Positions 1-10,380 of a DNA stretch of 64,000 nt are shown piece after piece. The stretch is from an uncultured Eubacterium sp. (GTDB taxonomy: Bacteria; Bacillota; Clostridia; Lachnospirales; Lachnospiraceae). A program made the translations under genes and the position numbers. The notes below the pieces were generated by a model. That model saw only the letters and a list, made by a program, of their open reading frames with translations. It did not search any database and had not been told where the DNA came from. Each line of letters opens with the position of its first letter. Position 1 is the stretch's first letter. The stretch lies in the NCBI GenBank assembly GCA_947178105.1, contig CAMWXD010000004.1, positions 58,363 through 122,362 on the forward strand, read 5' to 3'.

Positions 1-348
1 GCTGCATCCTGCAAAGACGCCGCTGCCCATACTCGTCACGCTGCCTGGAATGGTCACGTTTGATAATGATGTACAGTTTGCAAACGCACTTTCACCAATG
101 CTGGTAACACTGCTTGGAATGCTGACACTGCTGATTGCTTTGCCGGAAAATGCCCCGGCGCCAATGGATGTTACTTCCGAAGGTATCGTGACTGCACCGC
201 CCCCGCCGTTATACGCAGTCAGTACGCCGCCGGAGATGGTCATATTTGCTGAATTGGATGCAAATACATTTTCACACGGTATCAGGAATAATACCATTGC
301 CAATGCCATAAATATGGCTGACCTTTTTTTTCTTTTTGAACTACTCAT
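1..348 (-). CDS. BspA-like leucine-rich-repeat surface protein, N-terminal part (runs off window)
   Basis: Reverse translation MSSSKRKKRSAIFMALAMVLFLIPCENVFASNSANMTISGGVLTAYNGGGGAVTIPSEVTSIGAGAFSGKAISSVSIPSSVTSIGESAFANCTSL..: signal peptide plus BspA-type LRR units. Confidence 0.85.
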   Translation of the reverse strand, partial: MSSSKRKKRSAIFMALAMVLFLIPCENVFASNSANMTISGGVLTAYNGGGGAVTIPSEVTSIGAGAFSGKAISSVSIPSSVTSIGESAFANCTSLSNVTIPGSVTSMGSGVFAGCS

Positions 349-353
349 TTGCG

Positions 354-1538
354 TCACTCCTTCTTCGCTATGAGGAACAGCCTGCCGTCCTGCACATAGC
401 TGTTGCACGTCGATAACGTCAGCAATTCATCCCCATACGATAGATCAATTTTCTGGTCAAACACCGTCAACTGCTGGATATTTGCCAAAAATGCGTTAAA
501 CTCTTCCTTGTCCGCAGCATTCAGGAAATTATAATACCGAAACGTGTGGTCATCCTGATAATTCACTTTGGACAGGCACACTGCCACAATCTGGTACTCC
601 GCCTTTTCATAGATCGTGTCAAACACCAGTTTTTGATGCTGCTCAAAATACTCCTTCTCCATGAAGCGCTTAAGGCCGCCAAACATCGTGCCGTCCCTCA
701 TATTGTGCCCATAAATAATCAAGTTCGTATCCCGATTGACATAATCATTTCTCGCGTCTACAAACAGTGTACCATGATCGCTTTCCTTTTTTTCAAAATC
801 ATGATGTAAATAATAATCCGGGTTTTTGCTGCCTGTCTGCATGACCGGATAATTGATTACCGTCCCCTCAATCGACAGCCAGCCAGCCAGATCCTTATTT
901 TGTTTATATAACTCTCTGTATTTCTTTAAAACAGTCAGGTCAGCCGGATCGATCTTTTTTTCCGCCTGCTTTTCTGCTTTCTCTTTGGCTGCTTTTTTTG
1001 CCGCAGCTTTGCTCGTTTTTGCAGCGTTCTTGTCAGAAGCCTGCGCATCCTCTCCGCCTGCATCCTGTGAAGCGCTGCCTTCCTGCTCATCATCCACAGA
1101 AGACTCCCGGATCAGATGCCCCGTCAGGTTCTGCATATTCTGGAGCCGCTCAAATTCCTGGCTCTCCAGATGCTCCTGCCACAGCGTCACGCCATAATAT
1201 CCCAGACAGAACACCGCAGCCAGGATACACATACAGCCCGCTGCTCCGAGCTTTTTCCCTTTCTGCTTCTGCTCATCTTTCCTGCGCTTTTCTTCCAGTA
1301 ATTTCTGGGAATTTTGCGCAAGCACATCCATCACATACCAGGAAAAGGAAATCCCCAGCTTTGTACGGAATACGATTTCCTTATTCCTGATCAGAGTGTA
1401 GAGCCTCACGGCAACATCGGGATCCGTAATATCAAGCTCCTTCGTAATGAAGTCGATCTTCTTCGCATCCTCCTGCGCCGCAAGATACTCTTCATAGGTA
1501 TTAAATTCATAATCGCCTATTCTGTATTTTCCACTCAT
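354..1538 (-). CDS. Class B-type sortase with N-terminal cytoplasmic domain and one TM segment
   Basis: GWLSIEGTVINYPVMQ..YYLHHDF..GTLFVDARND..NLIIYGHNMRDGTMFGGL..LLTLSTCNS..DGRLFLIAKK: catalytic His (YGHNM) and Cys (LSTC) motifs of sortase B. Confidence 0.9.
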   Translation of the reverse strand: MSGKYRIGDYEFNTYEEYLAAQEDAKKIDFITKELDITDPDVAVRLYTLIRNKEIVFRTKLGISFSWYVMDVLAQNSQKLLEEKRRKDEQKQKGKKLGAAGCMCILAAVFCLGYYGVTLWQEHLESQEFERLQNMQNLTGHLIRESSVDDEQEGSASQDAGGEDAQASDKNAAKTSKAAAKKAAKEKAEKQAEKKIDPADLTVLKKYRELYKQNKDLAGWLSIEGTVINYPVMQTGSKNPDYYLHHDFEKKESDHGTLFVDARNDYVNRDTNLIIYGHNMRDGTMFGGLKRFMEKEYFEQHQKLVFDTIYEKAEYQIVAVCLSKVNYQDDHTFRYYNFLNAADKEEFNAFLANIQQLTVFDQKIDLSYGDELLTLSTCNSYVQDGRLFLIAKKE

Positions 1539-1545
1539 GCCCTGC

Positions 1546-4500
1546 TTATTTCACCGTAATAACCTTTAATGGATTCAGTGCACTGTAAACCTTCTTGCTG
1601 CCGTTTTTGCGGAACGCGCGGACACGGAAATATGCCCGGTCGCCGCTCTTCATACCGCGTACTGTACATACCCGGATATTCGGATTGTTTACAGTCTTTA
1701 ACTTCTTATACTTCGCTGTCGCAGTTTTCTTATAATAAATCTCATAGCCTGACGCCCCTGTTACCTTAGACCAGCTAATCCGCGCCTGCCCCTTCGCATT
1801 AGATACAACCTTTACGGTAGGCGTTTTCAGCTTCGTCGTCGTACTCAGTACCGATGAGAACGCCCCATAAGACCTCGTGCCATCCGTATTTTTAACATAA
1901 GACCTTACTTTGTACTTATAAGTCTTGCCTGCGGAAAGCCCTGTAATCGTCGCGCTGTTTGCCTTTACGGTCTTAATTACCTTGGAATTGGAATCGCAGA
2001 TCTGGTAACCAGTCGCATATGCCTGCTTCGTCCATTTCAGCTTGATGCTGTTGTACTTCACAGAAGAAGCCTTTAATCCTGAAACCGCAACTGCTGAAAT
2101 CTTAAAGCTGACAATCTTTGTTCCCGCATAATTGCTGTTCAGTCCTTCAATAACGATCGACGCTACACCAGGATCTGTATTATTCTTATACGTAACGGTA
2201 TAATCCACACCCTTTGTCAATACCTTGCCGCCATCACTGACTGTAATATCCGGCGTATAGGCATCGCCTGTATACGTGCGGTCTGCAACATCCGATGTAT
2301 CCAGACTCTGCATACTCTTCGGCTCAATGACAAACGTCGCTGTCTGCGTACCGGAATATCTGCCAACACCCGTTACCGTAATCGTCGCCGTACCAGCATT
2401 CACATTATTTGCGTAAGATACCGTATACTCCGTACCTAATACCAATGTCCTGCTGCCAGTCTCAACTACAACTCCAGGTGTAATCGCATTGCCCGTATAA
2501 GCATAGCTTGGCGCATAACCGCTGATAATAAATCCGCCTACATCGTTGGCGATGCTGAACGTCACTGTCGTTGTTCCTGTATAGTTCGCATTGTTCAGCG
2601 CACGCAGCGTTACTGTTGCCGTACCGATATTCACATTATTGGAATACGTCGCTGTATAATCCGTACCCTCCATCAGTATATTGTTGCCGCATTTTACTGT
2701 CAGCGCCGGCTTCACTTCGGAGCCCGTATACTGCTGAGCCGGAATCGGTGAAATCGTACACTTCGACAACTGTGCAATGATACGGAAGTTCTTCGTAATC
2801 GTACCATTGTTATTGCCAATACCCGTAATCGTAGCAACCGCCGTACCTACTTCCACGTTGTTGCTGAACGTCACTGTATAGTCCACATTTTCCGTCATGC
2901 CCGGAACCGATACCTTTGGATATACCGCTCTGCCCGTATAGTACATCGCATCGACCGTATCCATCGACAGGCTGACATCACTCGGCGCTACTGCCGATGA
3001 TCCCGAAATCTCGCCTGTACCCTGATCCAGGAAGCTGTTCGATCCCCACGAACCGCCGCTGCTGATCGTAGAGCTGGTAATCATAAAGTTTGCGGTAGCC
3101 TTGCCGCTGAAATTATTCTTGCCTTCTACATTGATATAAGCTGTTCCAGCGTTTAAGTTGTTTGTGTAAGTTAATGTGTAGTCTACGTCTTCGGTCAGTC
3201 TGTATTTAATATTGTCAATGTAATCTGTGACAGAAATACCTACCGGACAGATATCGTAGCCTGTGTAGGAGTATTCTCGTTTGAAACCGTCGATGATGAG
3301 GTTGTTGGAGAATGCTCTTGGGGTGATGGTAAAGGTTAGGGTTTCTGGTTTGGTTGAATAGGTGCCTTTCATTGGATTGCCTTCAACACGAATATAATAA
3401 GTTCCTGCATTGATAAAATCTCTGTTTCTGTCTTTTATGAGATTTTCAACTGCTACTTCATTTCTATATTCTGCAATCGTACACTTATCCTTATCTACCC
3501 CAGATATAGTTACCTTTGGTGGCTGAGGCTGCGAATTGTAAATCGTTGTTGTCGGTGCAATACTGATTTTAGCATCTGTACTGATATCATTTCCAATAAA
3601 ATACCAGAAGCTTGCTTCATCCGCATAATTATTCTTACCTGTAATCGTAACCTTCACTTTGCCTGCATAGCTAAACGGCGGTGTAGGATTCCGATACTCC
3701 TCACGTATTTCCACATCATCTGTGTCTGGCTCTACATACATATAGCTGACATCAAAATCTGTTTCGTTAATTAAAATAGCACCATGATTCTCACTCTTTG
3801 TGTCATTAAAGAAAACTCCTACTTCTTCTTCATTCAATGTTGCCGATGCTGCATATTTCGGCAGACGAGTCTGACCCTCTATAAAATCCATACTCATCTT
3901 ATAAGCACTCAGGTCTACAATACCTTCCTGATTCACTGGACGATAAGAGAATTTCGTATGGTTCGTTAACGATGCTGGTAAAATGATAAAGGTAACTTCC
4001 TTCACCCCAGTATAGTTATCATTTTCATCCGCAATTGAAATTCGAAGCACTGCTGTCTTGGTTGCATTTATATTATTCTCAAACTCTACAACCGGACTCT
4101 TAATAAACTCAGAGACAATCTTTTCACCTGTATATTCCAGAATTGTGTCACCTGCATAAGTCAGTGTAAATGCCGGTTTCTGCGGTTTTCCATTATAGAC
4201 TGGTGTATCATAAGTATAGTTCAGCTCAGCAAGACTAATATCCAATGGTATAACCGTATAAGTCCTTTCCGTTTCTCCGATAAAGTTGCCAATACCACGG
4301 ATTTTTATTTTCTTTTGCCCAACACTCTTGATATCATTTCCATCATTAATATCCAAATGCTGCCATGTAAAATGCTTTGTGTAATCTTTCCAGTTCACAT
4401 ATTCATTCGCATTTCCACTATAAGGCACTCCAGATAAATCCTTACCCAGATAAGTTGCTGTCGGTATTGGTGCAACATCTTTTCCGTTTTGATATGGCTG

Positions 4501-7500
4501 CGGCTCAATCGTTCCAAACAGAACATCGTCTTCGTTGATATATTTACGCTCTATCAAATATTCAAAAGATAGATCTCCTGTATAATTGCCCTGACCACCA
4601 AGAATAAAGTCTGGTTTGACATCACCGCTCTGTGTATCTGTCCAGTTCACATGATCCCCTTGAGAGCCAGAACGGATTGCATAATTTGCTGGCGTCTCAC
4701 TATCTCCCGCCGTCAATGTTGCTGTCCCACCGCTCTTCTTTGTTACCGTAACAGACTCAATCTCAGGATATACTGTAGAACCTGTATAAGTAACAGCTTC
4801 TTTATATCTTACCTTTACCTCTCCGCGATCCCAACCATTTTTCAAATGATAAGGATTAATCGTAAAATTCTCTGTACGTGTTCCACTGTAATTGCCTTTA
4901 CCGATAATTTTGATCGTATGCTTTCCGACATTTACAGCATCATCAATCTCAACATCATAATCTTCCTGATACCGCAAAGGTCTGTTGCTGCCAATCGTAA
5001 CTGTAATCTGTGCTGGATCAATAACTGGTTCGCCATGTGCATAGTCATATTCTTTTTCCACATTTCCGATAATAGCATCGCTTTCAAGGTCGGACTTCAC
5101 ATAGTATTTGAAGTCCAACTCGCCCGTCAGATAACCTGCCTGCTTTGCAGAATCTGTTGGAAGGATCACTACATGATTTTCTCCGAGGTTTGCTGTCGGA
5201 TCATCTTGGAATATATAGTCAGTTCCATACACTAATGTTTTTCCGCCACAAATAACGGTTATTAAGTCCTGTAGTACAATCTGCTGTCCTGGAACATAAG
5301 CAATCGTATCTGAACCGCTCTTCAACTTGCATTCTGTATAGCTATCATTCCCCAGATCGCCTTGTATTACGATCGTTGTAGTCTGCCAATTAATATAATT
5401 TCCTTTTCCTTCTACAATCGCACCTTCATGTACGCCTACCCGCTCACTTTCGCATCTAACTTCGTAATCTGTTCCCCAAGTTAATATGTGTTCTTTATCA
5501 TAGCCTGATGCTGTTGGCGGTGTGCTGTTCTGCCTCCTCTGGTAGAATTTCACTACAACCCCATTATATTGTATACCATTTGTTGTATATGGTATCGGCC
5601 TTGGAGTAATTTCTGTTTTTGTAAATCCATATCCTGCTGAAGAAGGGCTTGGATTCAAGTCGCCATATATAACATATGACTTTGCCGTACTTCCAATATA
5701 ATTTCCTGTATATTTTCCATCTGTCCGATTGCCAGAAATGACCACCCGCGTCTCTAAAAATCCATCTTCTGAATTACTACCAGTAACCCATTCATCACTT
5801 TCCCAGCTAATTTCATACTGACTTTCATCAATTTTATCACGTTGACCATTCTCTTTAATCTGATATACATTTACTTCTGGATGCTGCAGTTCTTTATCCC
5901 CTACAAACGGCATTCTTTGTGGAGATAAGCGCACTTCGCATTTGTTTGGATTTTCCAGATCAACCGCAGCGATATCAAATAGCACATTAAACTCACCTTT
6001 AAAATTATGATTAGAAGATGTCGGCGTAACTCTAACTCTTGCGCGATTGTCGTATGGCGTTTTAGCATCACAGACATTCTCATTATTGTAACATACATAC
6101 TCACACTGCTGCTTTTCAGGATCATTCAGCACAAAAGTCTTTCTTCCATTGTTAAACACTATCTTTACTTCCGGCCAGACCCCTGCTTTTTTTTCACCTG
6201 TAGACAATGTCGTCATCTGTGTATACTCATATGCATTCGGACTCATTTTTAAACCTTCCAGTGAGAATCCTCCTGCCATACCTATATATTCATTCCCTAA
6301 ATCATCTTGCTTTTTAGTCCCTAAGTCTAACTTCCAAATATCATAAACTGCAGTAATTGTGCCCGAATATCCATACAATCCTGTAACTGTAACAACTGCT
6401 TTCTGACTATTCAAGGTAAAATCCTCTGTTGCGTCTGTATGGTTTGAACATACAGCTTCATATTCGTTGTCCTCAAGTTCATCAAGAATATTTCCATCTG
6501 AATCATACTTCACAACTCTAATCATAGCATCTATAGGTTCCCCATTATAAACATAATAGTCTGACTCTTGATCCACGATTATAATGCTATATCCCTCTTT
6601 TTCCAGATCTACTCTCTTTATATCAAACCTTATGCTTACCTTACCAAAATATCCATTCTTACCCTGAATTCTGGCTATGCCATAGCGTTGTGCTGTTGGA
6701 CCGCTTCCCTCTGTATACACATCTGGGTCAAACTCAACACTATATTCTTCCCCATAATAAAGCGACTTAAAACTCCCTGATAAATTTTGATAACGTAACA
6801 GAACTGTATTAGCTACACTATCGCCTTCCTTCATAAATACTACATCGTCACTTTTTTTGTATTCCGGCCATTGCAGCTTTGCATAACGTTCAACTTCATC
6901 AAAATAAATTGTAAATTTATTACGTTCTTGAATCTGTGCATTTACAATATCGTTACCTACATATAAGGTTAATTCCTCTTTGACATCGTTATAGCAGCCT
7001 GTTCCATTTATCGAGAAAATAACTGTCCCCGTATTCTCCACATCATTCTTTGTAATACTGATTGTATAATCCGTATTGTACACCAAATGATCACCAAAAG
7101 TTGTATCTTCTACTGTCAAATGACGATTTGTTCCCAAATATTTGATAAACTCATCATCTTTATCACCTTTTGTATACGGCATCGGGGCATCAATCTCACA
7201 TTTAATATATGCCGGTCTGATACTCCGCTGTTTAAACTTAAATTCTCCTGCTAAAACATACTCTCTATTATTTTCCTCTGTCTTACAGTTATTAATCGGT
7301 CTGATTTTAAAGTAATACTCAGTGTTTCCTATATCAATATTTGTCAGATCAATGTCTCTACCATCTTTATCAAATAACCCTGGGTCTACGGTATAATCTT
7401 TGTCTTTTTCAAGGGTCATTGTTTTATTTGAACCATTTGCGGTTGTATACCTATATTCCAGTGTCTTAAGATCAGGTGCTTTTCCCTTGCCACAGTATTC

Positions 7501-9711
7501 ATGTTCTCCATTCGGGAAATCTGTTTCTGGAAGTTTAATATATTCACTTTGCAATTCGCGTTTTGCTATATCAAACCTTTCCGTCTTGGTGACATTCCCT
7601 GGTACAGTTACCATAATTGTACCTATTCTTGTACCCGATTCAATATTTTCACCGTAGTCAATGGTACAGGAATCCAAATCGATCGGAATATTTTTGTAAG
7701 TAACTCCTGTCACTCTTGGCCTGTGCTGTCTTCCAGTGTATATATGATCTTTTCCATCACCTTCTGAACACTCCTCATATTCAATTCGAATCTCACTTTC
7801 TTTATATTCCTCAATTGTAAAGGTCTGTGTTAAAACACCATCCAAATTGCCTTTAAAGTCAATTTCAATTGTATACTGTCCTGGCTTTAGGCTTCCCCAA
7901 TCATCATCAGAAATAACTTCTCCGCCTGATGTAAATGTAACCTCATATTCATTCGTATTGATTACATCATTATTTGCTACATCTTTGAGTTTCAAAGACC
8001 TTTCGCTGTTTACCAGCCATACCTTTTCCAAAACTTCTGCTTTTTGACATGTTACATCAAATACATCATTCCTCTGCATGTAATCATTTTGTAAAGCAAT
8101 ATTATACCCTTCTTCTTCTAAATCCAATGGTTCAATAGTATACTTTAGCCCCTTGACATCAAGCAATTTCAAAGGATCTATCTCACCATAATATCCAGCC
8201 TCATTCGGCTTTTCTGTGGCATCTTTACCAGCTTTACCTATGATCGTTATATAAACTTCACCAGCATTTATCAATCTTTTAGGATCAGTTGTTGTAATAA
8301 CATCTACTCCATTTCTGCAAACCAAACAATAGGATAGCTCATAATCCTGTCCTTCTATTAAAGTATACTTTTCTGAATCATTAAAGTGAATTATAGGCTT
8401 TACCTCATGGTAATTCGTATTATAAGTATACGTCTCATCTGGCGATGTAGGTTCCAATACCCATCCCATTTCATTCGCAGCAAGTGCTCTCCGCAGCTTA
8501 TACCACGTATTTGTCGCAACATTATATGGCGATCCTGCCTGAAGTGCCAATCTGACCCAACCTGCTGTCCTACCATCTTTAAAGTCCTCATTTCCTCTTT
8601 CTGTTGCAACAGCGAATGTTTTCGTATACGCGTTCTCTCCCAAAGTAATCGTTCTCCCAGTATCTCTATCCTGAACCCAAACTGACCTTGGATTCTGCTG
8701 AATAGTTCTGTGAAGATCATTCACATAGTCAACTGGGCTTTGAAGTGCATCATGCTGCAAAGCATAATTACCCGATCCTGCCGTTCCTGACGAATATATT
8801 TTAATGCCTACATAATAAGCTTTCTCTGCACCAGTTCCTCCTTTATTCCATATTCCCCTAATTGTCCATTGCCCATTCTCTTCCTTAGCTGTATAGTGAA
8901 TATTTTTTTCTAATGTAATATCTCCAGTAGCTGCTTTGCGTTTGACAACCAACTCATCACTTTCTATACTGCACTCAAGGCTTTCTACATTCATATATAC
9001 ATCTGTGGATACACTGCTTCCTGGCACCTCAAAGTTTGTAAATGTAATTGGTTTAGAATAAGCTCCCAGACTTGTCGCCTCTGAATTTTCAATCTGATAA
9101 TCCGAGCCATATGTCAATGTTACCGGATTCTTACCTTCCTCTTTAACAGTCACTTCCCAATCTTTCCCTTCAAAGGATGCTGGAAGGCTGTTAACGACCC
9201 AATAACCAGATGTATTTGTCGGCAAATTATCATAAGAATATGTTGTTATAAAATTAATATCTACTTCTGTTGTCTCCAACTCTCTCTTTGATATTTCATA
9301 ATATACCTCTAGTGATGTATTATCCTCAGAGCCATCTATCAATGTTGTTATGATTTTATTACTGTTCTTTGGTTCAATCGTTACATAAGCTGTTTTCCCA
9401 TTTGTAACCCCTGTGATAGTGCCCTCCTGCCCAATTGTATAATCAGTACCCCGCTCAAGCGTCAAATCAATTGCACTGCCTGAAACTGTCTGACCTGTCA
9501 CTTTAATCTTTTCCGGATATACCTTTTCACCGTAATTATATTGAACCTCCTCAGCCAATTCAATAGTCGCATTTTTCAAATCTGCAAACGTATATTTTTG
9601 CTGATCTGCCCGCAGCCTAGGCGCAGCAATCGCCACACCCCCAAGCAAAAGCACAGAACAAAATACGATTAATATTTTCGTCCCAAACCTTTTCCATACA
9701 TCCTTGTACAT
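1546..9711 (-). CDS. Giant (2721 aa) secreted repeat protein; tandem YTG..P.V..G.DYTV.Y.NN...GTA.VTI.G.G.Y.GT modules and two C-terminal Fn3-like domains
   Basis: Single ORF with N-terminal signal peptide, many about 80-90 aa repeats, C-terminal fibronectin III-like modules; no LPXTG or C-terminal TM segment. Confidence 0.85.
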   Translation of the reverse strand: MYKDVWKRFGTKILIVFCSVLLLGGVAIAAPRLRADQQKYTFADLKNATIELAEEVQYNYGEKVYPEKIKVTGQTVSGSAIDLTLERGTDYTIGQEGTITGVTNGKTAYVTIEPKNSNKIITTLIDGSEDNTSLEVYYEISKRELETTEVDINFITTYSYDNLPTNTSGYWVVNSLPASFEGKDWEVTVKEEGKNPVTLTYGSDYQIENSEATSLGAYSKPITFTNFEVPGSSVSTDVYMNVESLECSIESDELVVKRKAATGDITLEKNIHYTAKEENGQWTIRGIWNKGGTGAEKAYYVGIKIYSSGTAGSGNYALQHDALQSPVDYVNDLHRTIQQNPRSVWVQDRDTGRTITLGENAYTKTFAVATERGNEDFKDGRTAGWVRLALQAGSPYNVATNTWYKLRRALAANEMGWVLEPTSPDETYTYNTNYHEVKPIIHFNDSEKYTLIEGQDYELSYCLVCRNGVDVITTTDPKRLINAGEVYITIIGKAGKDATEKPNEAGYYGEIDPLKLLDVKGLKYTIEPLDLEEEGYNIALQNDYMQRNDVFDVTCQKAEVLEKVWLVNSERSLKLKDVANNDVINTNEYEVTFTSGGEVISDDDWGSLKPGQYTIEIDFKGNLDGVLTQTFTIEEYKESEIRIEYEECSEGDGKDHIYTGRQHRPRVTGVTYKNIPIDLDSCTIDYGENIESGTRIGTIMVTVPGNVTKTERFDIAKRELQSEYIKLPETDFPNGEHEYCGKGKAPDLKTLEYRYTTANGSNKTMTLEKDKDYTVDPGLFDKDGRDIDLTNIDIGNTEYYFKIRPINNCKTEENNREYVLAGEFKFKQRSIRPAYIKCEIDAPMPYTKGDKDDEFIKYLGTNRHLTVEDTTFGDHLVYNTDYTISITKNDVENTGTVIFSINGTGCYNDVKEELTLYVGNDIVNAQIQERNKFTIYFDEVERYAKLQWPEYKKSDDVVFMKEGDSVANTVLLRYQNLSGSFKSLYYGEEYSVEFDPDVYTEGSGPTAQRYGIARIQGKNGYFGKVSIRFDIKRVDLEKEGYSIIIVDQESDYYVYNGEPIDAMIRVVKYDSDGNILDELEDNEYEAVCSNHTDATEDFTLNSQKAVVTVTGLYGYSGTITAVYDIWKLDLGTKKQDDLGNEYIGMAGGFSLEGLKMSPNAYEYTQMTTLSTGEKKAGVWPEVKIVFNNGRKTFVLNDPEKQQCEYVCYNNENVCDAKTPYDNRARVRVTPTSSNHNFKGEFNVLFDIAAVDLENPNKCEVRLSPQRMPFVGDKELQHPEVNVYQIKENGQRDKIDESQYEISWESDEWVTGSNSEDGFLETRVVISGNRTDGKYTGNYIGSTAKSYVIYGDLNPSPSSAGYGFTKTEITPRPIPYTTNGIQYNGVVVKFYQRRQNSTPPTASGYDKEHILTWGTDYEVRCESERVGVHEGAIVEGKGNYINWQTTTIVIQGDLGNDSYTECKLKSGSDTIAYVPGQQIVLQDLITVICGGKTLVYGTDYIFQDDPTANLGENHVVILPTDSAKQAGYLTGELDFKYYVKSDLESDAIIGNVEKEYDYAHGEPVIDPAQITVTIGSNRPLRYQEDYDVEIDDAVNVGKHTIKIIGKGNYSGTRTENFTINPYHLKNGWDRGEVKVRYKEAVTYTGSTVYPEIESVTVTKKSGGTATLTAGDSETPANYAIRSGSQGDHVNWTDTQSGDVKPDFILGGQGNYTGDLSFEYLIERKYINEDDVLFGTIEPQPYQNGKDVAPIPTATYLGKDLSGVPYSGNANEYVNWKDYTKHFTWQHLDINDGNDIKSVGQKKIKIRGIGNFIGETERTYTVIPLDISLAELNYTYDTPVYNGKPQKPAFTLTYAGDTILEYTGEKIVSEFIKSPVVEFENNINATKTAVLRISIADENDNYTGVKEVTFIILPASLTNHTKFSYRPVNQEGIVDLSAYKMSMDFIEGQTRLPKYAASATLNEEEVGVFFNDTKSENHGAILINETDFDVSYMYVEPDTDDVEIREEYRNPTPPFSYAGKVKVTITGKNNYADEASFWYFIGNDISTDAKISIAPTTTIYNSQPQPPKVTISGVDKDKCTIAEYRNEVAVENLIKDRNRDFINAGTYYIRVEGNPMKGTYSTKPETLTFTITPRAFSNNLIIDGFKREYSYTGYDICPVGISVTDYIDNIKYRLTEDVDYTLTYTNNLNAGTAYINVEGKNNFSGKATANFMITSSTISSGGSWGSNSFLDQGTGEISGSSAVAPSDVSLSMDTVDAMYYTGRAVYPKVSVPGMTENVDYTVTFSNNVEVGTAVATITGIGNNNGTITKNFRIIAQLSKCTISPIPAQQYTGSEVKPALTVKCGNNILMEGTDYTATYSNNVNIGTATVTLRALNNANYTGTTTVTFSIANDVGGFIISGYAPSYAYTGNAITPGVVVETGSRTLVLGTEYTVSYANNVNAGTATITVTGVGRYSGTQTATFVIEPKSMQSLDTSDVADRTYTGDAYTPDITVSDGGKVLTKGVDYTVTYKNNTDPGVASIVIEGLNSNYAGTKIVSFKISAVAVSGLKASSVKYNSIKLKWTKQAYATGYQICDSNSKVIKTVKANSATITGLSAGKTYKYKVRSYVKNTDGTRSYGAFSSVLSTTTKLKTPTVKVVSNAKGQARISWSKVTGASGYEIYYKKTATAKYKKLKTVNNPNIRVCTVRGMKSGDRAYFRVRAFRKNGSKKVYSALNPLKVITVK

Positions 9712-10380
9712 ACATTACCTTCCTCTCCGTCATCCTAAACAGAAGACTTTATTAATCCCGGATTACTTGAACCACTCAGGACACACAGCTCCATCTCCAT
9801 ATCCCATCCACCGCAATTCGCAAGACATCTGTTTCCCACAGCTCCGGCTCTCAGCCGCCCGCCGGATTCCCAACAGGTGTCGTGCCAAGTGCGGTTCACA
9901 GAATAAAATATGCAGATTGTTCCTGTCCTGACACTGCGCTCCGGCAACGTTCCAGACAGCGATCCCCCAGTTATTCCGCCGTTTCCCACACTTTTCAATC
10001 TTCTGCCTGCTCTGTCGGTCTGTGCGAAAACTCAGAATCTGCAAGATCCTGTCCGTTTGCTGCCGGGTGCAGCGTTCCTGTATTTTCGGATGGCATGTGC
10101 ATCCTACACACATCATCTATATCTAAGAGAAAAGTATGTATGCCGCAACTGCCCGGCACAAGGCTGTTTCCTTCCTGCCAGACAGGCAAACACGCAGACT
10201 TATCCCATTAAGATAGTTTATAAATATATCGGCTCATTTTTTAGAATATTAACCTTAAGATAGAATTTTTTTAAATTATCCTAATGAGCCAATCCTATTA
10301 TACAACCATTAAAAACCCGTTAAGAATGATACCGTTCCATACCTTAACAAGCACATTAGCCTGTGCATCCCACATGTTTA

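Noticed and set aside
546-1390. Plus-strand ORFs opposite the sortase gene
   Set aside because: Antisense to a confidently identified sortase, no ribosome-binding site or recognisable domain
2571-2780. Plus-strand ORFs opposite the 2721-aa gene
   Set aside because: Shadow ORFs on the antisense strand of a long coding sequence with clear domains
1546-3300. CRISPR-like repetition in the 3' part of the giant gene
   Set aside because: Repeats are codon-phased, degenerate, about 240-300 bp apart and encode protein modules
9704-10263. Overlapping ORFs on both strands upstream of the giant gene
   Set aside because: Cys/His/Pro/Arg-rich compositions typical of chance frames; better read as noncoding or 5' UTR sequence
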